Of a stretch of DNA of 64,000 nucleotides, positions 46,038 to 54,792 are shown in pieces. The notes under the pieces are model-generated. The model worked only from the letters and a program-made list of their open reading frames with translations. It ran no database searches and was not told the DNA's origin. A program made the position numbers and the translations under genes. The first letter of the stretch is position 1. Every line of letters begins with the position of its first letter. The DNA lies in contig NZ_JALPQG010000001.1 in the NCBI RefSeq assembly GCF_023195695.1, positions 124,001-188,000 of the forward strand. The letters are read 5' to 3'. This stretch comes from Aliiroseovarius sp. S1339 (GTDB lineage: Bacteria; Pseudomonadota; Alphaproteobacteria; Rhodobacterales; Rhodobacteraceae).

Positions 46038-47807
46038 CTATTCGGCGGCTTCAACGTCCAATTCTTTTTCATCCAGCGCGGGCAATTCGACCTCGAATAC
46101 CGCGCCGCCATCCTGACCGTTACGGGCCGTCAGACGACCACCAAGATCGGTGACGATCCCGGACGAGATTGCCAACCCAAGCCCAACGCCGTCACCCGGC
46201 GCTTTGGTGGTGTAGAAGGGCTCGAACAAGTTATCCAGATCTTCAACCCCGTTTCCATTGTCGCGCACTGTGATCAACACGTAATCGCCACGACTGACGA
46301 TGATATCAACCTGCGGCAAATCAACAGTTTTTGTCGCATCCAGCGCATTACGCAGCAAGTTGATCAACACTTGCTCCAGACGCAAGCGATCACCTATTAC
46401 CATAACAGGTTCGCGCGGAATGTTGCGCGTTATACGGACCTCGCGGACTTTTAACTGTGGCTCCATCATCGAAAGAGCGGCCGAAACGCTTTGGCGCACG
46501 TCCATCGGCTCGAACGCGTCGCCGCCTTTGCGGGCATAGCTTTTCAACTGGCGGGTGATGGCACCCATCCGTTCAATCAGGTCGTCGATCCGCTGAAAGC
46601 TCGACATCGCCTCATCTGGACGTTTGCGTTGCAACAAAAGTTTCGCGCCTGCGAGATAGGTTTTCATCGCGGCAAGCGGCTGGTTCAGCTCGTGGCTGAC
46701 GGCTGCCGACATCTCTCCCAATGCGGCCAGTTTCGAGCTTTGCGCCAAGGTCTGTTCGGCCACTTGCAGGTTTTCCTCGGCGCGTTTGCGTTCGGCAATT
46801 TCACGTTGCAGCGCGACGTTCAACTGCCGCAGATCCGCCGATTCCTGCGCAAACAGGACCGAGCGCCACTGGGCGCGGCGGCTGATCAGATAGAACAGCA
46901 GCGACAAAAGCATCGCGAAGGCCATGATTTCCAGCGCCAGAACGGCGTTCACCTTTTCACGCACCGACGCGTATGAGGTGAAAGAGGCGATCCGCCAGCC
47001 CTGAAATGGCACGCGGCTTTCGTGGCGCATAACGGCTTCGCCCAGAAACAGAACGTCCGAGGGCAAGCCCGACCAGTCCGCGACATCACGCACACTGCGC
47101 CGGATGGCATCGGTGGCAGACACGGTGGCCAGTGCCTCGCCTTCGGGTTTGCCACGCCAGCGCGGCTCGGTTGCAAGGATTACGTTGCCTTCGCTGTTGG
47201 TGACCAGCACCGCATCCGAAATGCCTGACCAACTGCTTTCAAACTTTCGCAGGTCCACGTTGACGACAATCACACCGATCACGCCATCGCTGTCTTCAAT
47301 CTTGCGAGAATAGGCAAATTCGTAGGATCCCGCTTCGGTTGGGACGGTGGTGAACACGGTTTCAGAACTGCGCAACGCATCAACGAAATAAGGGTTCGTG
47401 CGGTGTTGCGAGCCAAGCTCTTCGCGGGTGGTGGCGGCAACGGCGCGCCCGTCCCCGTCCAGCAGCATAAGCGATGCCGCCTCGATCTCGTCACGATAGG
47501 AAATGAGGCGCGCGGTGCTTTGGGAATAATCCGCCGAATTCAGCGCGTTGATCAGGGCAGGATCGCGTGACAGCAAAAGCGGCACCACCGAATTTCGCTG
47601 TAACTCGCTTAAAAGGTTACCGGAATACAGCGCCACCCGAAGCTCGGCGCGGTTGCGCGTGGTTTCGGTATAGCGTTCGGTCAGCCAACGGTTTGAAAAG
47701 AAGACGACCGACACGGCAAGCGAAATCAGCGCCACCAAGACGAGGCGCGCGCGAAGACTTACCCCGGGGCGCGGGGGCAGGACTGGTCGTGTCTTGTAGT
47801 TGGCCAT
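46038..47807 (-). CDS. dctB: DctB-type sensor histidine kinase
   Basis: The 589-residue kinase has a first membrane helix (about 22-40), a large periplasmic double-Cache sensor domain (about 45-285), a second membrane helix (288-310), a short coiled coil, the phosphoacceptor motif AAVSHELNQPLAAMKTY (His373) and an ATPase domain with NLLRNALDA, DNGNGV and GVGLGLAIS. This layout is that of DctB, which senses C4-dicarboxylates and phosphorylates DctD. The ATG at 47807 is preferred to the GTG one codon earlier. It forms a pair with dctD; no DctPQM transporter gene is adjacent. Confidence 0.9.
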   Translation of the reverse strand: MANYKTRPVLPPRPGVSLRARLVLVALISLAVSVVFFSNRWLTERYTETTRNRAELRVALYSGNLLSELQRNSVVPLLLSRDPALINALNSADYSQSTARLISYRDEIEAASLMLLDGDGRAVAATTREELGSQHRTNPYFVDALRSSETVFTTVPTEAGSYEFAYSRKIEDSDGVIGVIVVNVDLRKFESSWSGISDAVLVTNSEGNVILATEPRWRGKPEGEALATVSATDAIRRSVRDVADWSGLPSDVLFLGEAVMRHESRVPFQGWRIASFTSYASVREKVNAVLALEIMAFAMLLSLLFYLISRRAQWRSVLFAQESADLRQLNVALQREIAERKRAEENLQVAEQTLAQSSKLAALGEMSAAVSHELNQPLAAMKTYLAGAKLLLQRKRPDEAMSSFQRIDDLIERMGAITRQLKSYARKGGDAFEPMDVRQSVSAALSMMEPQLKVREVRITRNIPREPVMVIGDRLRLEQVLINLLRNALDATKTVDLPQVDIIVSRGDYVLITVRDNGNGVEDLDNLFEPFYTTKAPGDGVGLGLAISSGIVTDLGGRLTARNGQDGGAVFEVELPALDEKELDVEAAE

Positions 47808-47842
47808 CACCTAAAGATAAGCCCGTAGGGCTTGCTTCGCAA

Positions 47843-48514
47843 TCACGCAGCGACGACGCTGTCGACCAACGAGCGGAACATCGCCACGCCGTCAGTGCCG
47901 CCATGACGGTCGTCCACGCAGCGTTCCGGGTGCGGCATCATGCCAAGCACGCGGCGGTTCTTGCTGATCACGCCCGCAATATCCCCGGTCGAGCCATTGG
48001 GATTGTCGCAATAGGTGAACGCGATCCGGCCTTCGTCGCGCAGCTGGGCCAGCTTTTCATCCGTGACGTTGTAGTTGCCATCATGATGGGCAATCGGAAC
48101 AGTGATTTCTTGCCCTTGGCTATAGCCGGACAGAAAAGCGCAATCAGTATTTTCGACTTTTAGTTCAATAGGTTTACAGATGAACTTAAGGTTTGCATTG
48201 CGCATCAAAGCGCCCGGTAAAATGCCGGTTTCGGTCAGCACCTGAAACCCGTTGCAAATGCCCATTGCATAACCGCCGCGTTCGGTGTGACGGATCAGCG
48301 ACCGGGTGATCGGCGACTGCGCCGCGATGGCCCCACAGCGCAGATAATCTCCGAAGGAAAACCCGCCCGGTATGCCCACGATATCCAGATCATCCGGCAG
48401 CTCGGTTTCCTTGTGCCAGATCATCGAGACCTGAGCCCCCGCCCGTTCAAACGCCACCGCCAGATCGCGGTCGCAGTTCGAACCCGGAAAGACGATTACA
48501 CCGGCCTTCATCAC
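47843..48514 (-). CDS. purQ: Phosphoribosylformylglycinamidine synthase, glutaminase subunit
   Basis: The 223-residue class I amidotransferase provides ammonia to PurL in step 4 of purine synthesis. The N-terminus AGVIVFPGSNCDRD, the nucleophile Cys in AMGICNGFQVL (near residue 87) and the His-Glu pair in MMPHPERC are all present. The small-type PurQ needs PurS and a separate PurL. purS overlaps upstream by 4 bases; purL is not in the window. Confidence 0.97.
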   Translation of the reverse strand: MMKAGVIVFPGSNCDRDLAVAFERAGAQVSMIWHKETELPDDLDIVGIPGGFSFGDYLRCGAIAAQSPITRSLIRHTERGGYAMGICNGFQVLTETGILPGALMRNANLKFICKPIELKVENTDCAFLSGYSQGQEITVPIAHHDGNYNVTDEKLAQLRDEGRIAFTYCDNPNGSTGDIAGVISKNRRVLGMMPHPERCVDDRHGGTDGVAMFRSLVDSVVAA

Positions 48515-48741
48515 AGCACCTCGATCACGTAGTTTTCAATGACCGTGTTGGCCAGCAGCTTTTCACACATCTTTTTGACGTCGGCCTCTTTGGTGCCGTC
48601 GGCCAGGTCCAACTCGATCACCTTGCCCTGACGCACACCTTCGACACCGCTAAAGCCAAGGTTGCCAAGCGCGTGGCGCACGGCCTCGCCCTGCGGGTCC
48701 AGAACGCCGGTTTTCAACATCACATCAACACGTACTTTCAT
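48511..48741 (-). CDS. purS: Phosphoribosylformylglycinamidine synthase subunit PurS
   Basis: The 76-residue small subunit holds PurL and PurQ together in the three-part FGAM synthase. It has the family sequence order: MKVRVDVMLKTGVLDPQG, then ALGNLGFSGVEGVRQGKVIELDL. The ribosomal start is normal and the stop codon overlaps purQ by 4 bases. It follows purC by 12 bp, so purC-purS-purQ are co-transcribed. Confidence 0.97.
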   Translation of the reverse strand: MKVRVDVMLKTGVLDPQGEAVRHALGNLGFSGVEGVRQGKVIELDLADGTKEADVKKMCEKLLANTVIENYVIEVL

Positions 48742-48753
48742 CGGGGCAATTCC

Positions 48754-49518
48754 TCAGTTGATCAGGGTCGGTTTGGTGGGCGCATGGGTCACGTTTGACG
48801 GCAGAACGCCAAGACGGCGCGCCACTTCGGTATAGGCATCGGCCAGATCCCCAAGGTCACGGCGAAACACGTCTTTGTCGAGCTTTTGGCCGGTTTCCAT
48901 ATCCCACAAGCGGCAGCTGTCGGGGCTGATTTCGTCGGCAACGATCAGGCGCGGAAAATCGCCTTCATACACGCGCCCCATCTCGATCTTGAAGTCGACC
49001 AGTTTGATGCCGACCCCATACATGACGCCCGATAAATAGTCGTTTACACGCAGTGCCATCGAAACGATTTCATCCATTTCCTGCTGACTGGCCCAGCCGA
49101 ACGCGGCGATATATTCTTCCGGCACCAGCGGGTCGCCAAGGCTGTCATCTTTGTACGAGAATTCGACGATTGGGCGCGGCAGTGGTGTGCCTTCTTCCAT
49201 GCCCATACGCTTGGCCATCGAGCCAGCCGCGACATTGCGCACAATGACTTCCAGTGGCACGATCTCGGCCGCGCGCACGAGCTGTTCGCGCATGTTCAGT
49301 CGCTTGATGAAATGATTGGGGATACCAAGCTGCGTAAGCCCTTTCATGAAGAACTCGGACAGGCGGTTGTTCAGAACGCCTTTTCCATCGATCACACCCC
49401 GTTTTTCAGCGTTAAAGGCGGTCGCATCGTCTTTGAAATACTGCACGATCGTGCCGGGCTCGGTCCCTTCGTACAGGATCTTAGCTTTGCCTTCATAGAG
49501 TTTCTTGCGCCGTGCCAT
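48754..49518 (-). CDS. purC: SAICAR synthase
   Basis: The 254-residue enzyme joins aspartate to CAIR in purine synthesis. Visible markers are [18 protein letters not shown] at the start, the [18 protein letters not shown] nucleotide-binding part, and DFKIEMGR / [16 protein letters not shown] near the C-terminus. The ATG at 49518 has GGAGG a few bases upstream; the open frame continues another 73 codons but has no family match there. It is the first gene of purC-purS-purQ and is divergent from the zeta subunit gene. Confidence 0.97.
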   Translation of the reverse strand: MARRKKLYEGKAKILYEGTEPGTIVQYFKDDATAFNAEKRGVIDGKGVLNNRLSEFFMKGLTQLGIPNHFIKRLNMREQLVRAAEIVPLEVIVRNVAAGSMAKRMGMEEGTPLPRPIVEFSYKDDSLGDPLVPEEYIAAFGWASQQEMDEIVSMALRVNDYLSGVMYGVGIKLVDFKIEMGRVYEGDFPRLIVADEISPDSCRLWDMETGQKLDKDVFRRDLGDLADAYTEVARRLGVLPSNVTHAPTKPTLIN

Positions 49519-49760
49519 AAGACCTCCGTCGGTCAGTGCGGGTCGAAGCCGTTGGGCGGGCCCCCTGCCCGCGCGACTCCCGCCGTTGCCCGCCCTATAC
49601 GTGAAAGCCTGACGCTGGGCAAGAATATCGCCCATCTGGCACGATTTCCTGTGTTTGAGAGCGCTAGCGCAGTTGCAATAGCAGCCCGCCGTTGGCATAT
49701 CTGTATCGAACATCGCCATTCGGCCCGCCGAAGGCACCAGTCCATGAACAAGGGAACGCC

Positions 49761-50072
49761 ATGACCACCTTTGATGATCGCGAAAACGCTTTTGAGGCCA
49801 AATTTGCCCATGATGAAGAGATGATCTTCAAGGCAGAAGCCCGAGCCAACAAGAAACTGGGCCTTTGGGCGGCCGAGAAGATGGGAAAGACCGGAAGCGA
49901 GGCGGACGCCTATGCCCATGAAGTCATCAAGTCTGATTTCGAAGAGCCCGGGCACGAAGACGTTGTGCGCAAGGTCACGGGCGATCTGAACACCGTCAGT
50001 GCCGATGAGGTGCGCGCCAAACGCGCCGAGCTGCTGGCCATCGCCAAAGGCGAGATCATCTCTGAGGTCTAA
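49761..50072 (+). CDS. ATP synthase inhibitor subunit zeta (DUF1476)
   Basis: The 103-residue, all-helical, charged protein matches the alphaproteobacterial zeta subunit (DUF1476): [21 protein letters not shown], where the N-terminal helix enters and blocks the F1-ATPase, then [14 protein letters not shown] and a four-helix core. In Paracoccus it prevents ATP hydrolysis when the proton gradient falls. It is a single-gene unit, divergent from purC and closed by a terminator; ATP synthase genes are elsewhere. The ATG at 49761 fits the family start. Confidence 0.92.
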   Translation: MTTFDDRENAFEAKFAHDEEMIFKAEARANKKLGLWAAEKMGKTGSEADAYAHEVIKSDFEEPGHEDVVRKVTGDLNTVSADEVRAKRAELLAIAKGEIISEV

Positions 50073-50105
50073 CCGCCGCCGCCGATCTAGCTTGGCATTG
50101 TATCA

Positions 50106-50137
50106 AGGGCGCACCCGTCGGGGCTGCGCCCTTTTGC
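50106..50137 (+). terminator. Intrinsic terminator after the zeta subunit gene
   Basis: AAGGGCGCA and TGCGCCCTT form a 9-bp stem closed by further C-G pairs, followed by TTG. The T-run is short, but the stem is strong and lies 35 bp past the stop codon. Confidence 0.7.
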
Positions 50138-50247
50138 GATTCACACCGGATATCATGCTGCGGTCGCACCAATTGCATAAAAATTGATCTGTTAACGCGG
50201 TCTTCTTGTCTTTGCCGAATTCTGGTGGCGGGACAAGATGGGGCGTG

Positions 50248-52272
50248 ATGATGCAAAAACCAACCAACACTGGGAACGAAAACTCCAAACCCCTGCCGCG
50301 GGCACAAAGCCCGTTCGCCGATCGGGACGGGCTATCGCAGACGGGTCAGGGGGGTCCGCACGCGCGCCCAAATATGGCGCAGGTCCTGACATGGCCTGCC
50401 GAAAACGGGCTGAATTTGCGCAAAGCGGCCTTGCGTCAGCTACTGCCCATCATCCTTATGTTTGGGTTGATTGTTCTGATGTGGGACAAGATTGCCCAAC
50501 TTGATGTCGCCCATATTCAGGCGTCACTGAAAACCGTTGCACCATGGCAATGGTTTGCGGCCGCCGGGTTCACCGCCGTCTCGTTTTGGGCATTGGGGCG
50601 ATATGATGGCGTGGTGCACCGTTTATTGGGCTCCTGTGTGACCGATACGCAGGCCGAACGAGCGGGAATCACAGCAATCGCGATATCGCAGACGGTTGGT
50701 ATGGGCGTCATCTCGTCGGCCTTGGTTCGGTGGCGGATGTTGCCCGATGTCAGTTTCGCGCAGGCGGCGCGGATTTCCGTGATTGTTACGGCTTCGTTCC
50801 TGACGGCATGGGCGGTCGTCACGGCGATGGTTGTCGTCGTCATCTCAGTGGCATTGCCATGGGATGGCTTGGCCACCAGAATCGCTTGGATCGTGTTGGC
50901 CGCGGCGGGCGTGATGGCGATTGCATCGGTTTTGCGCCCAAAGTTCCTGTCACATGTTTACCTGCCACCGCTGCGTGCCGTTTTGGCCTTTCTGATGTTG
51001 GCCTTGCTGGATATGGCTGCCGCCGGGACCGCCCTTTGGGTGCTGTTGCCCGACGGGTGCGAGGTGTCACTGGTCGTGCTGATCGCGGCCTATATGCTGG
51101 CGTTGGGCGTTGGCCTGGTTTCCGGCACACCTGGTGGGATGGGCGGGTTCGAAATCACCCTGCTCGCCACCCTGCCGCAGATCGGGCAGGAACCGCTTCT
51201 TGCGGCCATACTGGCGTTTCGCGCGGTCTATTACGCCCTTCCTGCCGGGATGGCGGCGCTGTTGACCATACGCGGCCCGAAAGTCCTTAAGAGGGCGACC
51301 CAACCACAGCGCGACCTCCGTTTGTCTAGATTGCCCAAACATCCATTGCCCACCAAATTGACGCTATCCCTTCACACAGCACCACGCGCCGAGGTGGGAT
51401 TGCTGCGCCATGGCCGACTATCTTTGATCGAGGCGGGCGACGGCACGCCCCTCGCCATAGGTTCGGCTTGCGGGCAAAGCCTGATCATGGTGTCCGACCC
51501 CATCGACACGAACATGCGGTTAGAGACAACACTTGCTCAGCTCAGCACACTTGCTGGTCGCTGTTTTCGTGCTCCGTTTCTGTATAAAATTGGCGGACGG
51601 CTCGCTTGCGCCGCGCGGCGCGCGGGCTGGTGCGTGTTGCCTATCGCACGCGAAGCATGGCTGAACCCGCAATGTTTTACACTGGACGGATCGAACAAAC
51701 GCCAGCTCAGACGCAAGCTAAGACATGCAGACAGTGCAGGTGTTGTAGTCCAGAACGCTGGCGCTCGCCTGCCGCTGCGTGAAATGGAACAGATCGCGAC
51801 GCGTTGGGCGCAGGCGCGCGGAGGAGAGCGCGGCTTTTCCATGGGCGTATGGGACCCTGCCACCCTGCCCTTCGCGCAGGTATTTCTGGCCTATTATCAT
51901 GGACGCCTGATTGGTTTTCTGACCCTGCATGCAAATGCGAATGAGCACGCGCTGGACCTGATGCGCGTCGACACATCCGCACCGGGCGGGACGATGCAGG
52001 CTTTGGTCACCACCGCCATCGCCGCCGCAAAGGAACAGGGGCTGACCCGTTTGTCATTGGCGGCTGTACCACTTGGTGAACAGGCCGACGAGCCGCTGAT
52101 CTTTCGCAAAGCGCGTCTGGCAATTGATGCGGCAAGCGGCGCGGACGGCTTGCGCCAGTTCAAATCCGCCTTCGCCCCGCATTGGGAAACCCTATATGCA
52201 GCGGCCCCCGGATCGACGACACTGACCCTTGGCGCGCTGGATGTCGTACGCGAAATTCACCGCCCCCAATAG
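50248..52272 (+). CDS. MprF/LpiA-like phosphatidylglycerol aminoacyltransferase-flippase
   Basis: The protein of about 674 residues has an N-terminal half with roughly eight membrane helices (about 65-345, UPF0104-like flippase domain with LGVGLVSGTPGGMGGFE) and a soluble C-terminal DUF2156 domain (about 360-660, with LRRKLRHADSAGV and GGERGFSMGVWDP). MprF-type proteins transfer Lys or Ala from tRNA to phosphatidylglycerol and flip the product outward, lowering surface charge. The AcvB/AtvA lipase partner found with LpiA in rhizobia is not adjacent. The start is uncertain: ATG 50248 or 50251, or a TTG at 50206. Confidence 0.82.
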   Translation: MMQKPTNTGNENSKPLPRAQSPFADRDGLSQTGQGGPHARPNMAQVLTWPAENGLNLRKAALRQLLPIILMFGLIVLMWDKIAQLDVAHIQASLKTVAPWQWFAAAGFTAVSFWALGRYDGVVHRLLGSCVTDTQAERAGITAIAISQTVGMGVISSALVRWRMLPDVSFAQAARISVIVTASFLTAWAVVTAMVVVVISVALPWDGLATRIAWIVLAAAGVMAIASVLRPKFLSHVYLPPLRAVLAFLMLALLDMAAAGTALWVLLPDGCEVSLVVLIAAYMLALGVGLVSGTPGGMGGFEITLLATLPQIGQEPLLAAILAFRAVYYALPAGMAALLTIRGPKVLKRATQPQRDLRLSRLPKHPLPTKLTLSLHTAPRAEVGLLRHGRLSLIEAGDGTPLAIGSACGQSLIMVSDPIDTNMRLETTLAQLSTLAGRCFRAPFLYKIGGRLACAARRAGWCVLPIAREAWLNPQCFTLDGSNKRQLRRKLRHADSAGVVVQNAGARLPLREMEQIATRWAQARGGERGFSMGVWDPATLPFAQVFLAYYHGRLIGFLTLHANANEHALDLMRVDTSAPGGTMQALVTTAIAAAKEQGLTRLSLAAVPLGEQADEPLIFRKARLAIDAASGADGLRQFKSAFAPHWETLYAAAPGSTTLTLGALDVVREIHRPQ

Positions 52273-52345
52273 ACTGACGACCTTGTCGGACTGGCCCTGC
52301 GACCAGACGCGTGCGAAGAAACGCTGACAGACCCAAAGACATACG

Positions 52346-52379
52346 GCAAACCGCCCAAAGAGGGACGCAATGGGTTTGC
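52346..52379. repeat. Inverted repeat in the leader of the homocysteine methyltransferase gene
   Basis: GCAAACC (52346-52352) and GGTTTGC (52373-52379) are a perfect 7-bp inverted repeat around 20 bases that can pair further (CCC/GGG). It ends 62 bp before the bmt start and has no T-run, so it is not a terminator. It may be an RNA hairpin or a protein site. Confidence 0.4.
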
Positions 52380-52441
52380 GCCCGCGCGCAATCCGTGGCA
52401 GGTAGCGGCACAATTCGTTTCTCTATTCGCGGGGACCCCAG

Positions 52442-53461
52442 ATGACAGATGCGCTGACCCAACTTATGACCGAACGCGACTGGCTGATGGCCGACGGTGC
52501 AACCGGAACCACCCTGTTCAACATGGGTCTGACATCTGGCGACGCGCCCGAGCTTTGGAATGTCGACAAGCCCGACAACATCCGCGCGTTGTACAAGGGC
52601 GCGGTGGACGCCGGGTCGGATATTTTCCTGACCAATTCGTTCGGCGGCAATGCCTCGCGCCTGAAGTTGCACGGTGCACAAAACCGCGTGCGTGAATTAA
52701 ACCGAGCCGCCGCCGAACTGGGCCGCGAGGTCGCTGATGCCTCGGGTCGCAAAGTGGTCGTGGCAGGCTCGGTCGGACCAACCGGCGACATAATGGAGCC
52801 GATGGGCACCCTGACCTTCGACAGCGCGGTCGAGATGTTCCATGAACAAGCCGAGGGCTTGAAGGAAGGCGGCGCAGATGTGCTTTGGGTCGAAACGATT
52901 TCGGCGCCCGAAGAATACAAAGCCGCCGCCCGCGCGGCCGAACTGGCCGACATGCCGTGGTGCGGCACGATGAGCTTTGACACCGCCGGGCGCACCATGA
53001 TGGGCCTGACCTCGGCCGATCTGGCGAAACTGGTGGAAACCTTGGTAAAGCCGCCACTGGCCTTCGGTGCAAATTGCGGTGTCGGGGCGTCTGACCTGCT
53101 GCGCACCGTGCTTGGCTTTGCCGCACAGGGCAGCGAACGACCGGTCATTGCCAAAGGCAACGCAGGCATCCCGAAATATGTGGACGGGCATATTCACTAC
53201 GACGGCACGCCCGAACTGATGGCGGATTATGCCGTATTGGCGCGCGATTGCGGTGCCACGATCATTGGTGGCTGCTGCGGCACCACGCCCGAACACCTGC
53301 GCGCCATGCGGGAGGCGCTGGAGACCCGCCCGCGCAGCGACACGCGCCCCACATTGGACCAGATCACAACAGCACTTGGCGGGTTCTCGTCCGCGTATGA
53401 CGGCACCGGCGACGATGCTGGCCCCAAACCCGAACGCCGGTCGCGCCGCAGGCGCAGTTAA
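52442..53461 (+). CDS. bmt: Homocysteine S-methyltransferase (betaine- or corrinoid-linked)
   Basis: The 339-residue zinc methyltransferase has a TIM barrel like BHMT and the homocysteine domain of MetH: DGATGTTLFNMGL at the N-terminus, TNSFGGN, and zinc cysteines at Cys212 (ANCGVG) and Cys278/Cys279 (GGCCGTTP). It would methylate homocysteine to methionine. Roseobacter homologues are called betaine-homocysteine methyltransferase; a genetic study, as I recall, found such a protein to be one part of a split MetH in Phaeobacter. The corrinoid protein gene 1.3 kb downstream favours the second role. The basic tail ERRSRRRRS is unusual. Confidence 0.85.
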   Translation: MTDALTQLMTERDWLMADGATGTTLFNMGLTSGDAPELWNVDKPDNIRALYKGAVDAGSDIFLTNSFGGNASRLKLHGAQNRVRELNRAAAELGREVADASGRKVVVAGSVGPTGDIMEPMGTLTFDSAVEMFHEQAEGLKEGGADVLWVETISAPEEYKAAARAAELADMPWCGTMSFDTAGRTMMGLTSADLAKLVETLVKPPLAFGANCGVGASDLLRTVLGFAAQGSERPVIAKGNAGIPKYVDGHIHYDGTPELMADYAVLARDCGATIIGGCCGTTPEHLRAMREALETRPRSDTRPTLDQITTALGGFSSAYDGTGDDAGPKPERRSRRRRS

Positions 53462-53484
53462 CCGACACGGGACACGATCTGGAA

Positions 53485-53511
53485 ACGAGGGTGATTCAGC
53501 CCTCGTTTTTT
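53485..53511 (+). terminator. Intrinsic terminator after the homocysteine methyltransferase gene
   Basis: CGAGGG and CCCTCG form a 6-bp stem around an 8-base loop, followed by TTTTTTATT. It lies 24 bp past the stop codon and just before the convergent radical SAM gene. Confidence 0.88.
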
Positions 53512-53526
53512 ATTGATCGAAAGGCG

Positions 53527-54612
53527 TTAGAACAGAGACAACTGGTCGCCGGCTTTTGGGGGCACGGCAAACAGATCACTGCGCAGTTTTGGAAGGTCAC
53601 GCGGCAGATCAAGGCGTTTTCGGACAATCGCAAACCGGTGTCGCAGCAAATCGGCAAATTCGCCCTGCCCGACCATTCGCGCGCCAAAACTTGCGTCATA
53701 GTCATCGCCCCCTCGCATCTCGCGCATCCGGCCCATCACGCGGGCGGCACGGTCGGGTACATGTTCCAGAAGCCAATCCTGAAACAACTCCGCCACCTCG
53801 CCGGGCAGCCTGAGCAGAATGTAATCTGCGGCGTTCGCACCTGCATCTTTCGCGGCGCACATGATGGCCTCAAGCTCGTGATCTGTCAGACCGGGCACGA
53901 CCGGCGCGACCATGACACGCACGGGAATGCCCGCGGCCGCCAGCCGTTCGATCATCTGCATCCGCCGCTTTGGGCTGGGTACGCGCGGCTCCATCCTGCG
54001 CGAAATATCTGCATCCAGCGTGGTGATGGAAATTCCCACATGAGCCAGCCCCGCCTGCGCCATTTCAGCCAACAGATCAATGTCACGTTCGATCAGCGTG
54101 CCTTTGGTAACGATGGTGACGGGATGGCGAAAGCGCGACAGAACCTCCAGCACGCCGCGCATGACGCGATAGCGCGCCTCGATCGGCTGATAGGGGTCGG
54201 TATTGGTGCCAATGGCGATCGGCGCGACACTATAACGTGGGCGCGACAGCTCTTGTTCCAACCGTTTTGGGGCGTTGGGGCGGGCGATCAGGCGCGTTTC
54301 AAAATCCAGTCCGGCAGAATACCCCAGATAGGCGTGGGTCGGCCGCGCGAAACAATAGATGCAGCCATGTTCGCATCCCCGATAGGGGTTTATCGACCGG
54401 TCAAACGCGATATCGGGTGAGCTGTTGCGGGTAATCACACTGCGCGGATTTTCAATCGCCACATGGGTGGGACGCGCCCGCGGCATGTCCTGATGCCAGC
54501 CATCGTCGATCCCGACCCGCTCATACGGTTCAAACCGACCGGCGCAATTGCTGACCGCCCCGCGCCCGCGCCGCTCTTCGGCCCTGATTTTCTTGTCCAG
54601 CTCTGAAACCAT
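53527..54612 (-). CDS. PA0069-type radical SAM protein
   Basis: The 361-residue radical SAM enzyme of the PA0069/SplB-like group has the cluster motif CEHGCIYCFARP (CxxxCxxC near residue 78), preceded by SINPYRGC. It also has TKGTLIERDIDLLA and ISITTLDADISRRMEPR of the partial TIM barrel. The substrate of this family is not known. The gene is on the minus strand between bmt and the corrinoid gene, so it interrupts the methyltransferase set. It shares a 180-bp divergent control region with the corrinoid protein gene. Confidence 0.88.
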   Translation of the reverse strand: MVSELDKKIRAEERRGRGAVSNCAGRFEPYERVGIDDGWHQDMPRARPTHVAIENPRSVITRNSSPDIAFDRSINPYRGCEHGCIYCFARPTHAYLGYSAGLDFETRLIARPNAPKRLEQELSRPRYSVAPIAIGTNTDPYQPIEARYRVMRGVLEVLSRFRHPVTIVTKGTLIERDIDLLAEMAQAGLAHVGISITTLDADISRRMEPRVPSPKRRMQMIERLAAAGIPVRVMVAPVVPGLTDHELEAIMCAAKDAGANAADYILLRLPGEVAELFQDWLLEHVPDRAARVMGRMREMRGGDDYDASFGARMVGQGEFADLLRHRFAIVRKRLDLPRDLPKLRSDLFAVPPKAGDQLSLF

Positions 54613-54646
54613 GCCTCAGCATAAGGACATAGCAGGAACATATGAA

Positions 54647-54733
54647 GTGAATTCACCATTTCATAGCGAATTATTCATTTGCCATTTGGTCGGTCACAGC
54701 GCAATCAGTGTCGCAATCGGTCCAGACCAAATG
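54647..54733. promoter_or_regulatory. Palindrome and long inverted repeat in the radical SAM-corrinoid intergenic region
   Basis: GTGAATTCAC (54647-54656) is a perfect 10-bp palindrome, with TGAA/TTCA flanks extending it. Downstream, CATTTGGTC (54683-54691) and GACCAAATG (54725-54733) are a perfect 9-bp inverted repeat 33 bp apart, enclosing two similar CGCAATC units. The region lies between two divergent genes and may hold operators or a structured leader RNA for the corrinoid gene. I do not recognise a known riboswitch class. Confidence 0.5.
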
Positions 54734-54792
54734 TGCGAAATCGTCGCATGTGGAAATTAAGTAAGAAAACCTCCAACTAGGGAACGACAGCT

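Noticed and set aside
52273-52441. Possible SAM or SAH riboswitch before the homocysteine methyltransferase gene
   Set aside because: The hairpin and surrounding bases do not match the conserved cores of SAM-II, SAM/SAH or SAH riboswitches as I remember them.
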